A stretch of DNA of 64,000 bases from Chelonobacter oris (GTDB lineage Bacteria > Pseudomonadota > Gammaproteobacteria > Enterobacterales > Pasteurellaceae): contig NZ_JSUM01000010.1 of NCBI RefSeq assembly GCF_000772535.1, positions 1-64,000 of the forward strand. Direction: 5' to 3'. The notes below the pieces were generated by a model that was given only the letters and a program-made list of their open reading frames with translations, was not told where the DNA came from and did no database searches. The position numbers and the translations under genes are program-made. Below, piece by piece: positions 1 to 7,762 of this stretch. Within the stretch, counting starts at the first letter, position 1. Each line of letters starts with the position of its first letter.

Positions 1-7
1 GATAAAT

Positions 8-19
8 TGTTAAAGAGCA
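8..19 (-). promoter_or_regulatory. rRNA-type boxA antitermination element
   Basis: On the minus strand this reads TGCTCTTTAACA, the boxA core of rRNA leaders in gammaproteobacteria, and it runs on into AATTTATC as in E. coli rrn leaders. NusB/NusE binding to boxA makes polymerase resistant to Rho. With the promoter just upstream it implies an rRNA operon transcribed leftwards off the window; the rRNA gene itself is outside and not seen. Confidence 0.8.
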
Positions 20-43
20 ATTTCCGCATTTCGCCGCGGAAAG

Positions 44-78
44 GAGGCACATAATACTGCACCCAAGAATTAAGTCAA
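44..78 (-). promoter_or_regulatory. rrn P1-like promoter reading off the left edge
   Basis: On the minus strand there is a -35 TTGACT (73-78), a 16-bp spacer and a -10 TATTAT (51-56). A G+C-rich discriminator, GTGCCTCC, follows, as expected for a stringently controlled rRNA promoter. The DNA upstream of the -35 is A/T-rich and could act as an UP element. The position just before the boxA supports an rRNA operon; a tRNA operon is less likely. Confidence 0.7.
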
Positions 79-143
79 CCCCTTTTAATAAAAAAAGATC
101 GCTATTTTTTGCGTTTGATCTTTTTTTCGCCACTGTAAAAAGT

Positions 144-174
144 AAAACGGTCGAGACCTCTTCTCAACCGTTTT
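144..174 (-). terminator. Terminator downstream of ftsN
   Basis: An 8-bp stem (AAAACGGT at 144-151 with ACCGTTTT at 167-174) with three further inner pairs is followed on the minus strand by a T-rich run. It lies 31 bases beyond the ftsN stop. A second dyad at 90-127 (AAAAAAAGATC with GATCTTTTTTT) lies between it and the rRNA-type promoter and may insulate the two. Confidence 0.6.
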
Positions 175-204
175 CAATTCGCCCGTATACGAAAAGTGTG
201 GTCA

Positions 205-999
205 TTACATACCGACCACTACACACTCGGCAACGCTTTTTGCTTTTTGCAATGTGGAATTCGCCGCCGCACGATCGCCGACCGGCCCGATAAAAATTCG
301 ATTAAAGGTTGAACTGCTTGCCACGCGCGCATCAAACCCCGCCATTACCAGCCTTGCCTGCAAGTTTTCTGCCTGTTCGCGATTTTTAAACGCACCGCAT
401 TGCAATCCGAATTTCGCGGTTGACGTCGGCGTTGTCGTTTTACTCGCGGCAGAAGAACCCGAATTAACGGCACGCTCTTGTTTTGTTTTTGCCTGTACAA
501 CCTCCGCCGCTTTTGTTGTCGGAGGTGTCGGTTGCGGTTTCGGTTTTTCGATTGTCGCCGGAGTCTGTCTGGCGGTTTCTTGTGCTTGAACAGTCGACTG
601 CACCACTGCATTTTTATCGACTTTCGGCACCTCGGTGACCTGTGCGTCACGTTCCAGCATTTGCAGAATCTTTTTCTGTTCTTCCGTCAGATTTTGTACT
701 TTATCCAAACTTTTCGGACTATTATCAATCGGAATCTCCCGGGTTTCCAGATCGCGAATATAGCTCCACACTTCTTCAGGGCGGCTCGGCAAGGTGCTTT
801 TCGGCTTATTATCCGTTGTATTTTCTGTTTCTCCGACAACCACACCGCTCTCGGTTGATTTTTCTTTCAACAAATATAATCCCGTTGCAAAAATGGATAC
901 AATGACCAAAGCAATCGTCAACAATAATCCTTTGTTCACTTTGTTTGCTTTCTTTTTCGATACTGTTCTGCCACGAGCAGCATAATCACGCTGAACCAC
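205..999 (-). CDS. ftsN: Cell division protein FtsN
   Basis: Late divisome protein that activates septal peptidoglycan synthesis by FtsWI and binds denuded glycan. The 264-residue product has the FtsN plan: a basic cytoplasmic tail (residues 1-23), one membrane segment (about 24-44), a long periplasmic linker rich in Pro, Thr, Gln and Lys, and a C-terminal SPOR domain (about 190-264) opening with FGLQCGAFKNREQAENLQARL. The length is somewhat below the 319 residues of E. coli FtsN, the difference lying in the linker. It is 98 bases downstream of priA on the same strand, a familiar neighbourhood in Pasteurellaceae. The call rests on architecture and context, because linker sequences diverge quickly. 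Confidence 0.85.
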   Translation of the reverse strand: MVQRDYAARGRTVSKKKANKVNKGLLLTIALVIVSIFATGLYLLKEKSTESGVVVGETENTTDNKPKSTLPSRPEEVWSYIRDLETREIPIDNSPKSLDKVQNLTEEQKKILQMLERDAQVTEVPKVDKNAVVQSTVQAQETARQTPATIEKPKPQPTPPTTKAAEVVQAKTKQERAVNSGSSAASKTTTPTSTAKFGLQCGAFKNREQAENLQARLVMAGFDARVASSSTFNRIFIGPVGDRAAANSTLQKAKSVAECVVVGM

Positions 1000-1097
1000 T
1001 CAAATTACCTTATTAAATTAACATTCATCATAAACAAGCGGGGATTTTACTTAAAAAACCATCAAAATCCTAGCGTCTCTTACGATTATTATCACGG

Positions 1098-3317
1098 CTA
1101 GCCGAAATCCTGCGGATCGATGTCCAAGATACAACGCACCGTCGGGTTTAAATTCAATCCGCCCTTGTGTGCGGCAAATTGGTTCAGACAGTGCTGCAAA
1201 ACCGCTCTTGATCGGTGTTGTAACAGCAAATGCCAGTGATATTGGCCGGCTTTTTTTGCTTGTAACGCTTCAATCGGCCCCAAAATCTGTAATCCCTCAA
1301 TCTGCTGTTTTTTGACATGGTCATCGAAAAACATCACCAGTTGACTCAAGTAATCAACCGCACTTTGGCTGTTTTTACTTTTAGCCCGAAACAATGCCTG
1401 TGAAGCAAACGGCGGCAAGCCCATGCTTTGTCGCTGTTGCAGCACTTGTTTGGCAAATTGCGCGTAACCCTGCTGTAATAAAGTTTGTAACAGCGGATGC
1501 TGCGGAAAATGGGTTTGTAGCACCACTTCACCGGCTTTTTCGCTCCGTCCGGCACGCCCTGCCACCTGCACATAAAGCTGTGCCAACCGCTCTTCGCTGC
1601 GAAAATCTTCCGAAAACAGCGCACCGTCGATATTCACCATCGCCACCAGCGTCACATCCGGAAAATGGTGTCCTTTTGCCAACATCTGCGTGCCGATAAG
1701 AATTTGGCTTTTTTTGCTTTTAATCTCTTCCAGCCGTTGCTCCATTACGCCTTTTCGTGCGGTGCTGTCACGATCAAGGCGGGCGATACCGTACTGCGGA
1801 AATTTTTCCGCCAATACATTCTCCAGCTGCTCCGTGCCGATTCCGGAGGTGATCAGATGCGTCGAACCGCAAATCGGGCACTGACGCGGAATTTTTACTT
1901 TTCGTTCGCAGTGGTGGCAAATCAGAACAGCCTGTTTTTTGTGGTAAGTATAAGGACGATCACAATGCGAACATTCGGCAATCCAACCGCATTCATGGCA
2001 CAGCAAAATCGGGGCATACCCCCGCCGGTTTAAAAACAGCAGCACTTGGTTGCCCCTTTCCAAATGCTGCCGCATTAAATGCAGCAGCTGCTCGGAAAGA
2101 CCGCGATCGACCCGCTGTTTTTTCAAATCCAACACACGATGGCTTAATGCCGTGCTGTTCATTGCCCGTTGATTTAAGATTAGCGGTCGGTATTTGCCGT
2201 TTTCCACATTCGCCAAGCTTTCCAAACTCGGCGTTGCACTGCCCAAAATCAGCGGAACGGCATTATTTTTCGCCCGCATAACCGCCAAATCACGGGCATG
2301 GTGTCGCCAACCGCCGTCTTGCTGCTTATAAGACAGATCGTGTTCCTCATCTAAAATAATCAGCCCCAAATCCTGAAATTGAGTAAAAAGTGCGGATCGT
2401 GTGCCGATGACAACCGCACTTTCGCCGTTTTTCGCCCGCTGCCATACCAATAGACGTTGGGAATCGGTCAAATTGGAATGCAAGACGTCAATCGGCAGAT
2501 TAAAGCGGTTGCTCACATGGCGCACCAGTTGCGGCGTCAGGCCGATTTCAGGGATCAGCAGAAGCACCTGTTTCCCCTGCTGTAACACATTTTCCATCAA
2601 ATGCAGATATACTTCAGTTTTGCCGGAGCCGGTCACGCCGTCCAGTAACCAACATTGAAAGCCTTGATTAAAGTTCACTGCGCTGACCGCCAAAGCCTGT
2701 TGTTGGTTCAAACGCAATTTGTTTTCCTGCCTCAGCCAGTTCGCCGTCGCAAGTGCGGTTTGCCACAGTTCGGGCTGATAAGGCAACGTTTCGCCGATGA
2801 TCAAGCCTTTTTCTTGCAATGTCCGACAGATTGCCCGACTCAATTCGCTGTCCGTTTGCAAAATGCCGTTTTCAGCCGCCGCAAGCCGTTGCAGTGCCAA
2901 CTGCTGTTTTTTCGCACGTTTTAGGTCGCCTTGTGCAAGTGCGGTTTGTCCGGCGGGCGTGATTTTCCAACGGGATTGCACCGCACTTTGGTTTGCCTCG
3001 CCCTGCCGCAGTTTTACCGGCAACGCCTGAAAGAGCACCTCCCCCAATCCCGTTTGGTAATAACCGGCCGCCCATGTCAACAGGCGGTAAAGCTCGTCAT
3101 TAAACAGCCCGCATTCGTCTAAGACACGCCGAATCGGTTTCAATTGACTTTCCGCCACCGCACTTTGTGTCGGAAAATCAATTACGATAGCTACACGCTC
3201 CTGTCGCCCGAAAGGCACGATCACCCGACTGCCGATTTGCAGCGACACGGATTCATCGAACCAATAATCAAAATAGCGGGGTAAAGGGATTGCCAATGCA
3301 ACTCGGATCAAACGCAT
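1098..3317 (-). CDS. priA: Primosomal protein N' (replication restart helicase PriA)
   Basis: 3'-to-5' DNA helicase that recognises abandoned forks and reloads the replisome through PriB, DnaT and DnaC. The 739-residue product has an N-terminal 3'BD beginning MRLIRVALAIPLPRYFDYWF, Walker A GVTGSGKT, a DEEH Walker B, and the zinc-binding insertion with four CxxC-type pairs (CHECGWIAECSHC, then CHHC and CPIC). I start at 3317 rather than an upstream ATG at 3374, because residues from MRLIRV onward match the family N-terminus and the extra 19 residues do not. Several uptake signals lie inside the gene and are read as in-frame SAV or TAL-type peptides. Confidence 0.96.
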   Translation of the reverse strand: MRLIRVALAIPLPRYFDYWFDESVSLQIGSRVIVPFGRQERVAIVIDFPTQSAVAESQLKPIRRVLDECGLFNDELYRLLTWAAGYYQTGLGEVLFQALPVKLRQGEANQSAVQSRWKITPAGQTALAQGDLKRAKKQQLALQRLAAAENGILQTDSELSRAICRTLQEKGLIIGETLPYQPELWQTALATANWLRQENKLRLNQQQALAVSAVNFNQGFQCWLLDGVTGSGKTEVYLHLMENVLQQGKQVLLLIPEIGLTPQLVRHVSNRFNLPIDVLHSNLTDSQRLLVWQRAKNGESAVVIGTRSALFTQFQDLGLIILDEEHDLSYKQQDGGWRHHARDLAVMRAKNNAVPLILGSATPSLESLANVENGKYRPLILNQRAMNSTALSHRVLDLKKQRVDRGLSEQLLHLMRQHLERGNQVLLFLNRRGYAPILLCHECGWIAECSHCDRPYTYHKKQAVLICHHCERKVKIPRQCPICGSTHLITSGIGTEQLENVLAEKFPQYGIARLDRDSTARKGVMEQRLEEIKSKKSQILIGTQMLAKGHHFPDVTLVAMVNIDGALFSEDFRSEERLAQLYVQVAGRAGRSEKAGEVVLQTHFPQHPLLQTLLQQGYAQFAKQVLQQRQSMGLPPFASQALFRAKSKNSQSAVDYLSQLVMFFDDHVKKQQIEGLQILGPIEALQAKKAGQYHWHLLLQHRSRAVLQHCLNQFAAHKGGLNLNPTVRCILDIDPQDFG

Positions 3318-3401
3318 ACGATTCTCGAAAATGGAACAAAGTCGCATTATAGCCGATTTGTCCTCCGACCGCACTTTGCCATTTTGCTCATTCGCCGCCT
3401 A

Positions 3402-3430
3402 TTGCTTAACCGGTTTTTATTCTGTATAAT
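3402..3430 (+). promoter_or_regulatory. rpmE promoter
   Basis: TTGCTT (3402-3407), a 17-bp spacer and a consensus TATAAT (3425-3430) lie about 100 bases before rpmE on the plus strand, diverging from priA. This predicts a start of transcription near 3437. Confidence 0.7.
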
Positions 3431-3436
3431 CTTCCG

Positions 3437-3533
3437 TCTTTAAAAGACCTGCGCAGCTGCGCATAATTATTAACAATACATATGGTGTCGGACTGGTTTC
3501 CGATAGCGATATGGCTTCAATCCGAGGTTTTCC
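3437..3533 (+). promoter_or_regulatory. Structured rpmE leader, candidate L31 autoregulatory RNA
   Basis: Gammaproteobacterial rpmE leaders are known to carry an RNA element thought to bind L31. The 97-nt leader here contains a palindrome TGCGCAGCTGCGCA, a hairpin TCGGA-CTGGTT-TCCGA and a purine-rich stretch near the start codon. That is compatible with such an element, but I identify it from position and hairpins, not from a covariance match. Confidence 0.45.
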
Positions 3534-3746
3534 ATGAAACAAGGTATCCATCCTGAATACAAAGAAATTACTGCAACCTGTTCTTGCGGTAATGTGATCA
3601 AAACACGTTCGACTGCCGGACGCGACATTAACTTGGACGTCTGTGGCGTTTGCCACCCGTTCTATACCGGTAAACAACGTGTCGTTGACACCGGCGGTCG
3701 TGTAGAACGTTTCAACAAACGTTTCAGCATTCCGGGCAGCAAATAA
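3534..3746 (+). CDS. rpmE: 50S ribosomal protein L31 (zinc-binding form)
   Basis: Ribosomal protein L31 bridges the large and small subunits near the central protuberance. The 70-residue product keeps the zinc ligands of the C+ form: CSCG at residues 16-19 and CGVC at 37-40. It is therefore the zinc-replete paralogue rather than the zinc-free YkgM type. Length equals the E. coli protein. The gene sits alone, with its own promoter and a terminator immediately after it, opposite priA as in E. coli. Confidence 0.97.
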   Translation: MKQGIHPEYKEITATCSCGNVIKTRSTAGRDINLDVCGVCHPFYTGKQRVVDTGGRVERFNKRFSIPGSK

Positions 3747-3763
3747 TCGTAACTGATTTGAAG

Positions 3764-3796
3764 AAGCCGATTTCAGCAATGAAATCGGCTTTTTTA
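3764..3796 (+). terminator. rpmE terminator
   Basis: A perfect 12-bp stem, AAGCCGATTTCA with TGAAATCGGCTT, with a 4-base loop is followed by TTTTTATT. It starts 18 bases after the rpmE stop. Confidence 0.9.
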
Positions 3797-3839
3797 TTGC
3801 TATAATTCCCACAACAACCGCACTTTCAGATAAGGGAAA

Positions 3840-4541
3840 ATGATGACCGCACCAATTCAACAATTACTCGACATCATGGCACAACTTCGTCATCCGCAAA
3901 ACGGCTGCCCATGGGATTTGGAACAGGATTACCAAAGCATGATCCCCTATCTGCTGGAAGAAAGCTACGAAGTAGTGGAAGCGCTACAAACCGCCGATTT
4001 CAGTGCATTAAAAGAAGAATTGGGCGATTTATTGTTACAGGTGATATTCCTCAGCCAGCTTGCCAAAGAAGACCAACGTTTTGAATTTAATGATGTGGTC
4101 AAAACCTTATGTGAAAAACTGATTCGCCGCCACCCGCACGTTTTCGGCGAAAATAAAGCGGAAAACAGCGAACAGGCATTAAAAAACTGGGAAGGCAAAA
4201 AACAGCAAGAGCGGTTGGCAAAACAGCAAAGCTCATTGTTAGACGATGTGCCGCACGCCCTGCCGGCATTATTGCGCGCCGAAAAACTGCAAAAACGGGG
4301 TAAAAAATTGGGTTTCGGCACACAATCCGTCGAGCAAACCCTAAACCAAGCGGAGCAGCAACTGGCCGCAATCAAAACTGCACTTCACGACAACCAAAAT
4401 GCTCAAAGTGCAGTTTCCTCCCTACTATTTTCCATTTCCAACCTCAGCCGCCAATTAGGCTTACAAGCGGAGAGTCTGCTACGCGAAGAAAACCAACGCT
4501 TTGAACAAGCGGCGAGAGAGTTTGAAGTGAAAAATACCTAA
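3840..4541 (+). CDS. mazG: Nucleoside triphosphate pyrophosphohydrolase MazG
   Basis: Hydrolyses NTPs and dNTPs to NMP and pyrophosphate, housekeeping the nucleotide pool and lowering ppGpp effects. The 233-residue product has two MazG repeats. The first holds the CPWD-containing N-terminus and the EExxE metal-binding helix (LLEESYEVVEAL, then LKEELGDLLLQV). The second, after about residue 130, ends with a degenerate hydrophobic helix. E. coli MazG has 263 residues, so this copy is a little short in the second half. The start has two consecutive ATG codons (3840 and 3843) after an AAGGGA ribosome-binding site; either could be used. An uptake signal lies just upstream. Confidence 0.93.
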   Translation: MMTAPIQQLLDIMAQLRHPQNGCPWDLEQDYQSMIPYLLEESYEVVEALQTADFSALKEELGDLLLQVIFLSQLAKEDQRFEFNDVVKTLCEKLIRRHPHVFGENKAENSEQALKNWEGKKQQERLAKQQSSLLDDVPHALPALLRAEKLQKRGKKLGFGTQSVEQTLNQAEQQLAAIKTALHDNQNAQSAVSSLLFSISNLSRQLGLQAESLLREENQRFEQAAREFEVKNT

Positions 4542-4692
4542 TAATATTGATCAAGCAAGTATTTTAAATAATTTAAACCGGTTTTTCGGTGATAGCTGAT
4601 TATAAGAATTTAGTCAAAATACTTGGCTTCTATTCTAATACTTAATCCGTTTTTGAGCGGGATATTCGCCGATTATTTATTTAAACCACAGG

Positions 4693-6873
4693 CTAAATTT
4701 TCTCCAACTTCGCCAAATGCGCAATCAGCCATTTAATGCCCTGATTTTGAAAGGCAATTTGCAGGCGGGTGTTGTTGTCGCTGCCTTCGACATTGATAAT
4801 TGTGCCGTTGCCGAATTTAGCATGACTAACTTTTTGCCCCGGTTTCCATTCACTTTGATTAAGTAAATTAATTCCGTTACGGCTGACCGCACTTGAACTG
4901 AAAGTGCGGGTTACCGTGCCGCGCAAACGGATTTCTCGAATATTTTCCGCCGGCAATTCCGCCACAAAGCGAGAAACCACATGGCGTTCTTCCTTGCCGT
5001 ATAAACGGCGGCTTTCGGCATGGCTGATAGTGAGTTGTTTTTTAGCACGGGTGATGCCGACATACGCCAAACGCCGCTCTTCTTCCAGCCGTCCGCTCTC
5101 CTCCAACGCCATTCGACTGGGGAAAATGCCTTCTTCCATGCCGACAATAAACACTCTTGGAAATTCCAGCCCTTTGGCAGAATGCAAGGTCATCATTTCT
5201 ACGCTCGGTTGATGGCGATCCGCCTGTCCTTCGCCGGCTTCCAGTGACGCATGGGTTAAAAAAGCACTGAGTTCGCTCATCTCGTCAGCTTCATCCGGTT
5301 TGATAAATTCGCGCGTGGCTGAAACTAATTCCTCCAAGTTTTCGATCCGCACTTCGCCTTTTTCGCCTTTCTCCTGCTGATACATCTGATATAAACCAGA
5401 ATGTTTAATCACAAAATCAGTCTGTGCAAACAGCGGCATTTCGAGGCTGTCTTGCGCCAACGCATTGATCAATTCCATAAAACGCAAAAGTGCGGTCGCC
5501 GCACGCCCTGCCAGTTTATTTTCGCTGATCGCCAGATTGGTCGCTTGCCATAAGGTGATTTCTCGCTCTCTTGTTAATTGGCGCAAGGTATCCAATGTAC
5601 GGTCGCCGATGCCGCGCGGTGGGGTATTCACCACACGCTCAAACGCTGCATCATCATTGCGATTGGCAATCAAGCGTAGATATGCCAATGCATCTTTAAT
5701 TTCCTGCCGTTCAAAAAAGCGCATTCCGCCGTAAATCCGATACGGAATTTGCGCTTGCAGCAACGCTTCTTCCAGTACACGCGACTGGCTGTTACTGCGG
5801 TATAATACTGCGCAATCGCTGTATTGACCGCCGTATTCCTGCCATTGTTTGATTTGCGAGATCACAAAGCGCGCTTCGTCCAGCTCGTTAAATGCACAGT
5901 AAATCCCGACCGGCTCACCATTGTCGCCCTCCGTCCACAGATTCTTGCCCAATCGGTCGCTGTTATTGGCGATCAAATGGTTGGCCGCCTGTAAAATATT
6001 GGCGGTCGAACGATAATTCTGTTCTAAACGAATGGTTTCGGCTTTCGGATAATCCTGTAAAAAGCGTTGAATATTTTCGATTTTTGCGCCACGCCAACCG
6101 TAGATCGATTGATCGTCGTCGCCGACAATCATGACGTTGCCGTGTTCTCCCGCCAGTAATTTGATCCACGCATACTGAATATTGTTGGTATCCTGAAATT
6201 CGTCCACCAGAATATGCTGAAAGCGTTGTTGATAGCGTTGCAAAATCAGTGGTTTTTTCAGCCACAATTCATAAGCGCGCAGCAACAATTCGGCAAAATC
6301 CACCAGTCCTGCCCGATCGCAGGCATCTTGATATATTTGATAAATTCGAATCCATTCCCGTTCGCTGCGATCATGATGATCGTCAATCTGATGTGGGCGC
6401 AAGCCGTTGTCTTTTTTGTTGTTGATATACCAACAGGCTTGTTTTGGCGGAAAGTTTTTTTCATCGTAATTATGCAGTTTCAGCAAGCGTTTCAACAACC
6501 GCACTTGGTCTTCCGAATCTAAAATTTGGAAATCTTGTGGTAAATTGGCATCGGGATAATGGGCACGCAATAAGCGGTTGGCGATACTGTGAAAAGTGCC
6601 GATCCACATACCGAACAGTGGCTGTTCGCTACTGCGCTGCAAGGTGGCGGTGATCCGATGGCGCATTTCTGCTGCGGCTTTGTTGGTAAAGGTAACGGCT
6701 AAAATGTGCGATTCGGGGACATTTTCGACACCGACCAACCATGCGATACGGTGAGTCAGCACCCGTGTTTTCCCGCTGCCTGCGCCTGCCAGTACCATAT
6801 AATTGCCTAACGGCGCAGCCACCGCTTGCCGTTGTTTGTCGTTCAAACCGTCCAATAATTCTGAAATATCCAT
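4693..6873 (-). CDS. uvrD: DNA helicase II (UvrD)
   Basis: Superfamily 1A 3'-to-5' helicase of nucleotide excision repair and mismatch repair. The 726-residue product begins MDISELLDGLNDKQRQAVAA and has Walker A AGAGSGKTRVL near residue 30, motif II VDEFQDTN, motif III DDDQSIYGWRGA, motif IV QNYRS, motif V MTLHSAKGLEFPRVF, motif VI VGITRAKK, and the C-terminal Tudor-like tail that binds RNA polymerase (KVSHAKFGNGTI). Length matches E. coli (720). It is transcribed alone; the 151 bases beyond its stop (4542-4692) hold nothing I recognise. I saw no LexA box in the 200 bases upstream. Confidence 0.97.
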   Translation of the reverse strand: MDISELLDGLNDKQRQAVAAPLGNYMVLAGAGSGKTRVLTHRIAWLVGVENVPESHILAVTFTNKAAAEMRHRITATLQRSSEQPLFGMWIGTFHSIANRLLRAHYPDANLPQDFQILDSEDQVRLLKRLLKLHNYDEKNFPPKQACWYINNKKDNGLRPHQIDDHHDRSEREWIRIYQIYQDACDRAGLVDFAELLLRAYELWLKKPLILQRYQQRFQHILVDEFQDTNNIQYAWIKLLAGEHGNVMIVGDDDQSIYGWRGAKIENIQRFLQDYPKAETIRLEQNYRSTANILQAANHLIANNSDRLGKNLWTEGDNGEPVGIYCAFNELDEARFVISQIKQWQEYGGQYSDCAVLYRSNSQSRVLEEALLQAQIPYRIYGGMRFFERQEIKDALAYLRLIANRNDDAAFERVVNTPPRGIGDRTLDTLRQLTREREITLWQATNLAISENKLAGRAATALLRFMELINALAQDSLEMPLFAQTDFVIKHSGLYQMYQQEKGEKGEVRIENLEELVSATREFIKPDEADEMSELSAFLTHASLEAGEGQADRHQPSVEMMTLHSAKGLEFPRVFIVGMEEGIFPSRMALEESGRLEEERRLAYVGITRAKKQLTISHAESRRLYGKEERHVVSRFVAELPAENIREIRLRGTVTRTFSSSAVSRNGINLLNQSEWKPGQKVSHAKFGNGTIINVEGSDNNTRLQIAFQNQGIKWLIAHLAKLEKI

Positions 6874-7044
6874 ATTCTGCCGTTCTGCTGATAATTTACT
6901 GGTTATTTATACAGGGGGATTATAGCAGGATTTTCGGGTTTTGAAATGGTGGCGGGGGATTTGTTTTGAGAGTGTGATTTGGGTTTTGTTAATAACACAT
7001 TTCATTTTTATATTCACTATCGTGTTTTCGCCTAAGCGGCGAGC

Positions 7045-7076
7045 CTACTTTTCTTTGTTTGTGCAAAGAAAAGTAG
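7045..7076. repeat. 13-bp perfect palindrome, likely dispersed intergenic repeat
   Basis: CTACTTTTCTTTG (7045-7057) and its exact complement CAAAGAAAAGTAG (7064-7076) flank a 6-base loop, embedded in a longer motif with CCTAAGCGGCGAGC to its left. Similar extragenic motifs recur in many gammaproteobacterial genomes. It stands between the 5' end of uvrD and the 3' end of rluA, so it may also end rluA transcription, though no T-run follows on that strand. Confidence 0.5.
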
Positions 7077-7096
7077 CCATAAGAAAAAATCCACAA

Positions 7097-7756
7097 TTAA
7101 AACTCCGCTGCAACCTCAAACGTCATCTCCTCGCCGTTAATCGGATGAGTAATGGTCAATGATTCGGCGTGCAGGCATAAGCGCGGAGCGAGGGCTTTGG
7201 CGGCAGGGTGGGCGTAGAATTTATCGCCCAATATCGGGTGTCCCAATGCCAGCATATGTACCCGCAATTGATGCGAACGACCGGTAATCGGGGTCAGGCG
7301 AACACGTGCAGTGTTATTTGAATACCGTTCCAGTATTTCATAATGCGTAACCGCTTTTTTACCACGTTCATAACAAATTTTCTGGCGTGGGCGGTTCTCC
7401 CAATCACAAACCAGCGGCAAATGGATAAAACCGCTCTCCCGTTGCGGATGCCCCCAAATCAGCGCCTGATAATGCTTTTTGGTTTCACGCTCACGAAATT
7501 GGCGCTTCAGCTCTTTTTCCGCATTTTTACTTAACGCAAACAGAATAATACCGCTGGTCGACATATCCAGTCGATGCGCCGCTTCGGCAAAACCGAATTT
7601 CTGCCGCACCCGAGTGGTGGCGCTGTCGAGGTATTCGGGACGATTGCCCGGGACGGACAACAGCCCGCTCGGTTTATTGATCACCGCCATGTAATTGTCT
7701 TGATAAACAATATCCAGCCACGGTTCGAGCGGCGGATCGTAATGAATCAATGCCAT
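7097..7756 (-). CDS. rluA: Dual-specificity 23S rRNA/tRNA pseudouridine synthase RluA
   Basis: Makes pseudouridine 746 of 23S rRNA and pseudouridine 32 of several tRNAs. The 219-residue product has the catalytic HRLDMSTSGIIL motif, whose Asp is the nucleophile (about residue 64), and the GRSHQLRVHM motif near residue 160. It lacks an S4 domain, as RluA does and RluC/RluD do not. It starts 6 bases after the rapA stop, the same pairing as in E. coli, so the two are almost certainly cotranscribed. Confidence 0.95.
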   Translation of the reverse strand: MALIHYDPPLEPWLDIVYQDNYMAVINKPSGLLSVPGNRPEYLDSATTRVRQKFGFAEAAHRLDMSTSGIILFALSKNAEKELKRQFRERETKKHYQALIWGHPQRESGFIHLPLVCDWENRPRQKICYERGKKAVTHYEILERYSNNTARVRLTPITGRSHQLRVHMLALGHPILGDKFYAHPAAKALAPRLCLHAESLTITHPINGEEMTFEVAAEF

Positions 7757-7762
7757 GTTGTG

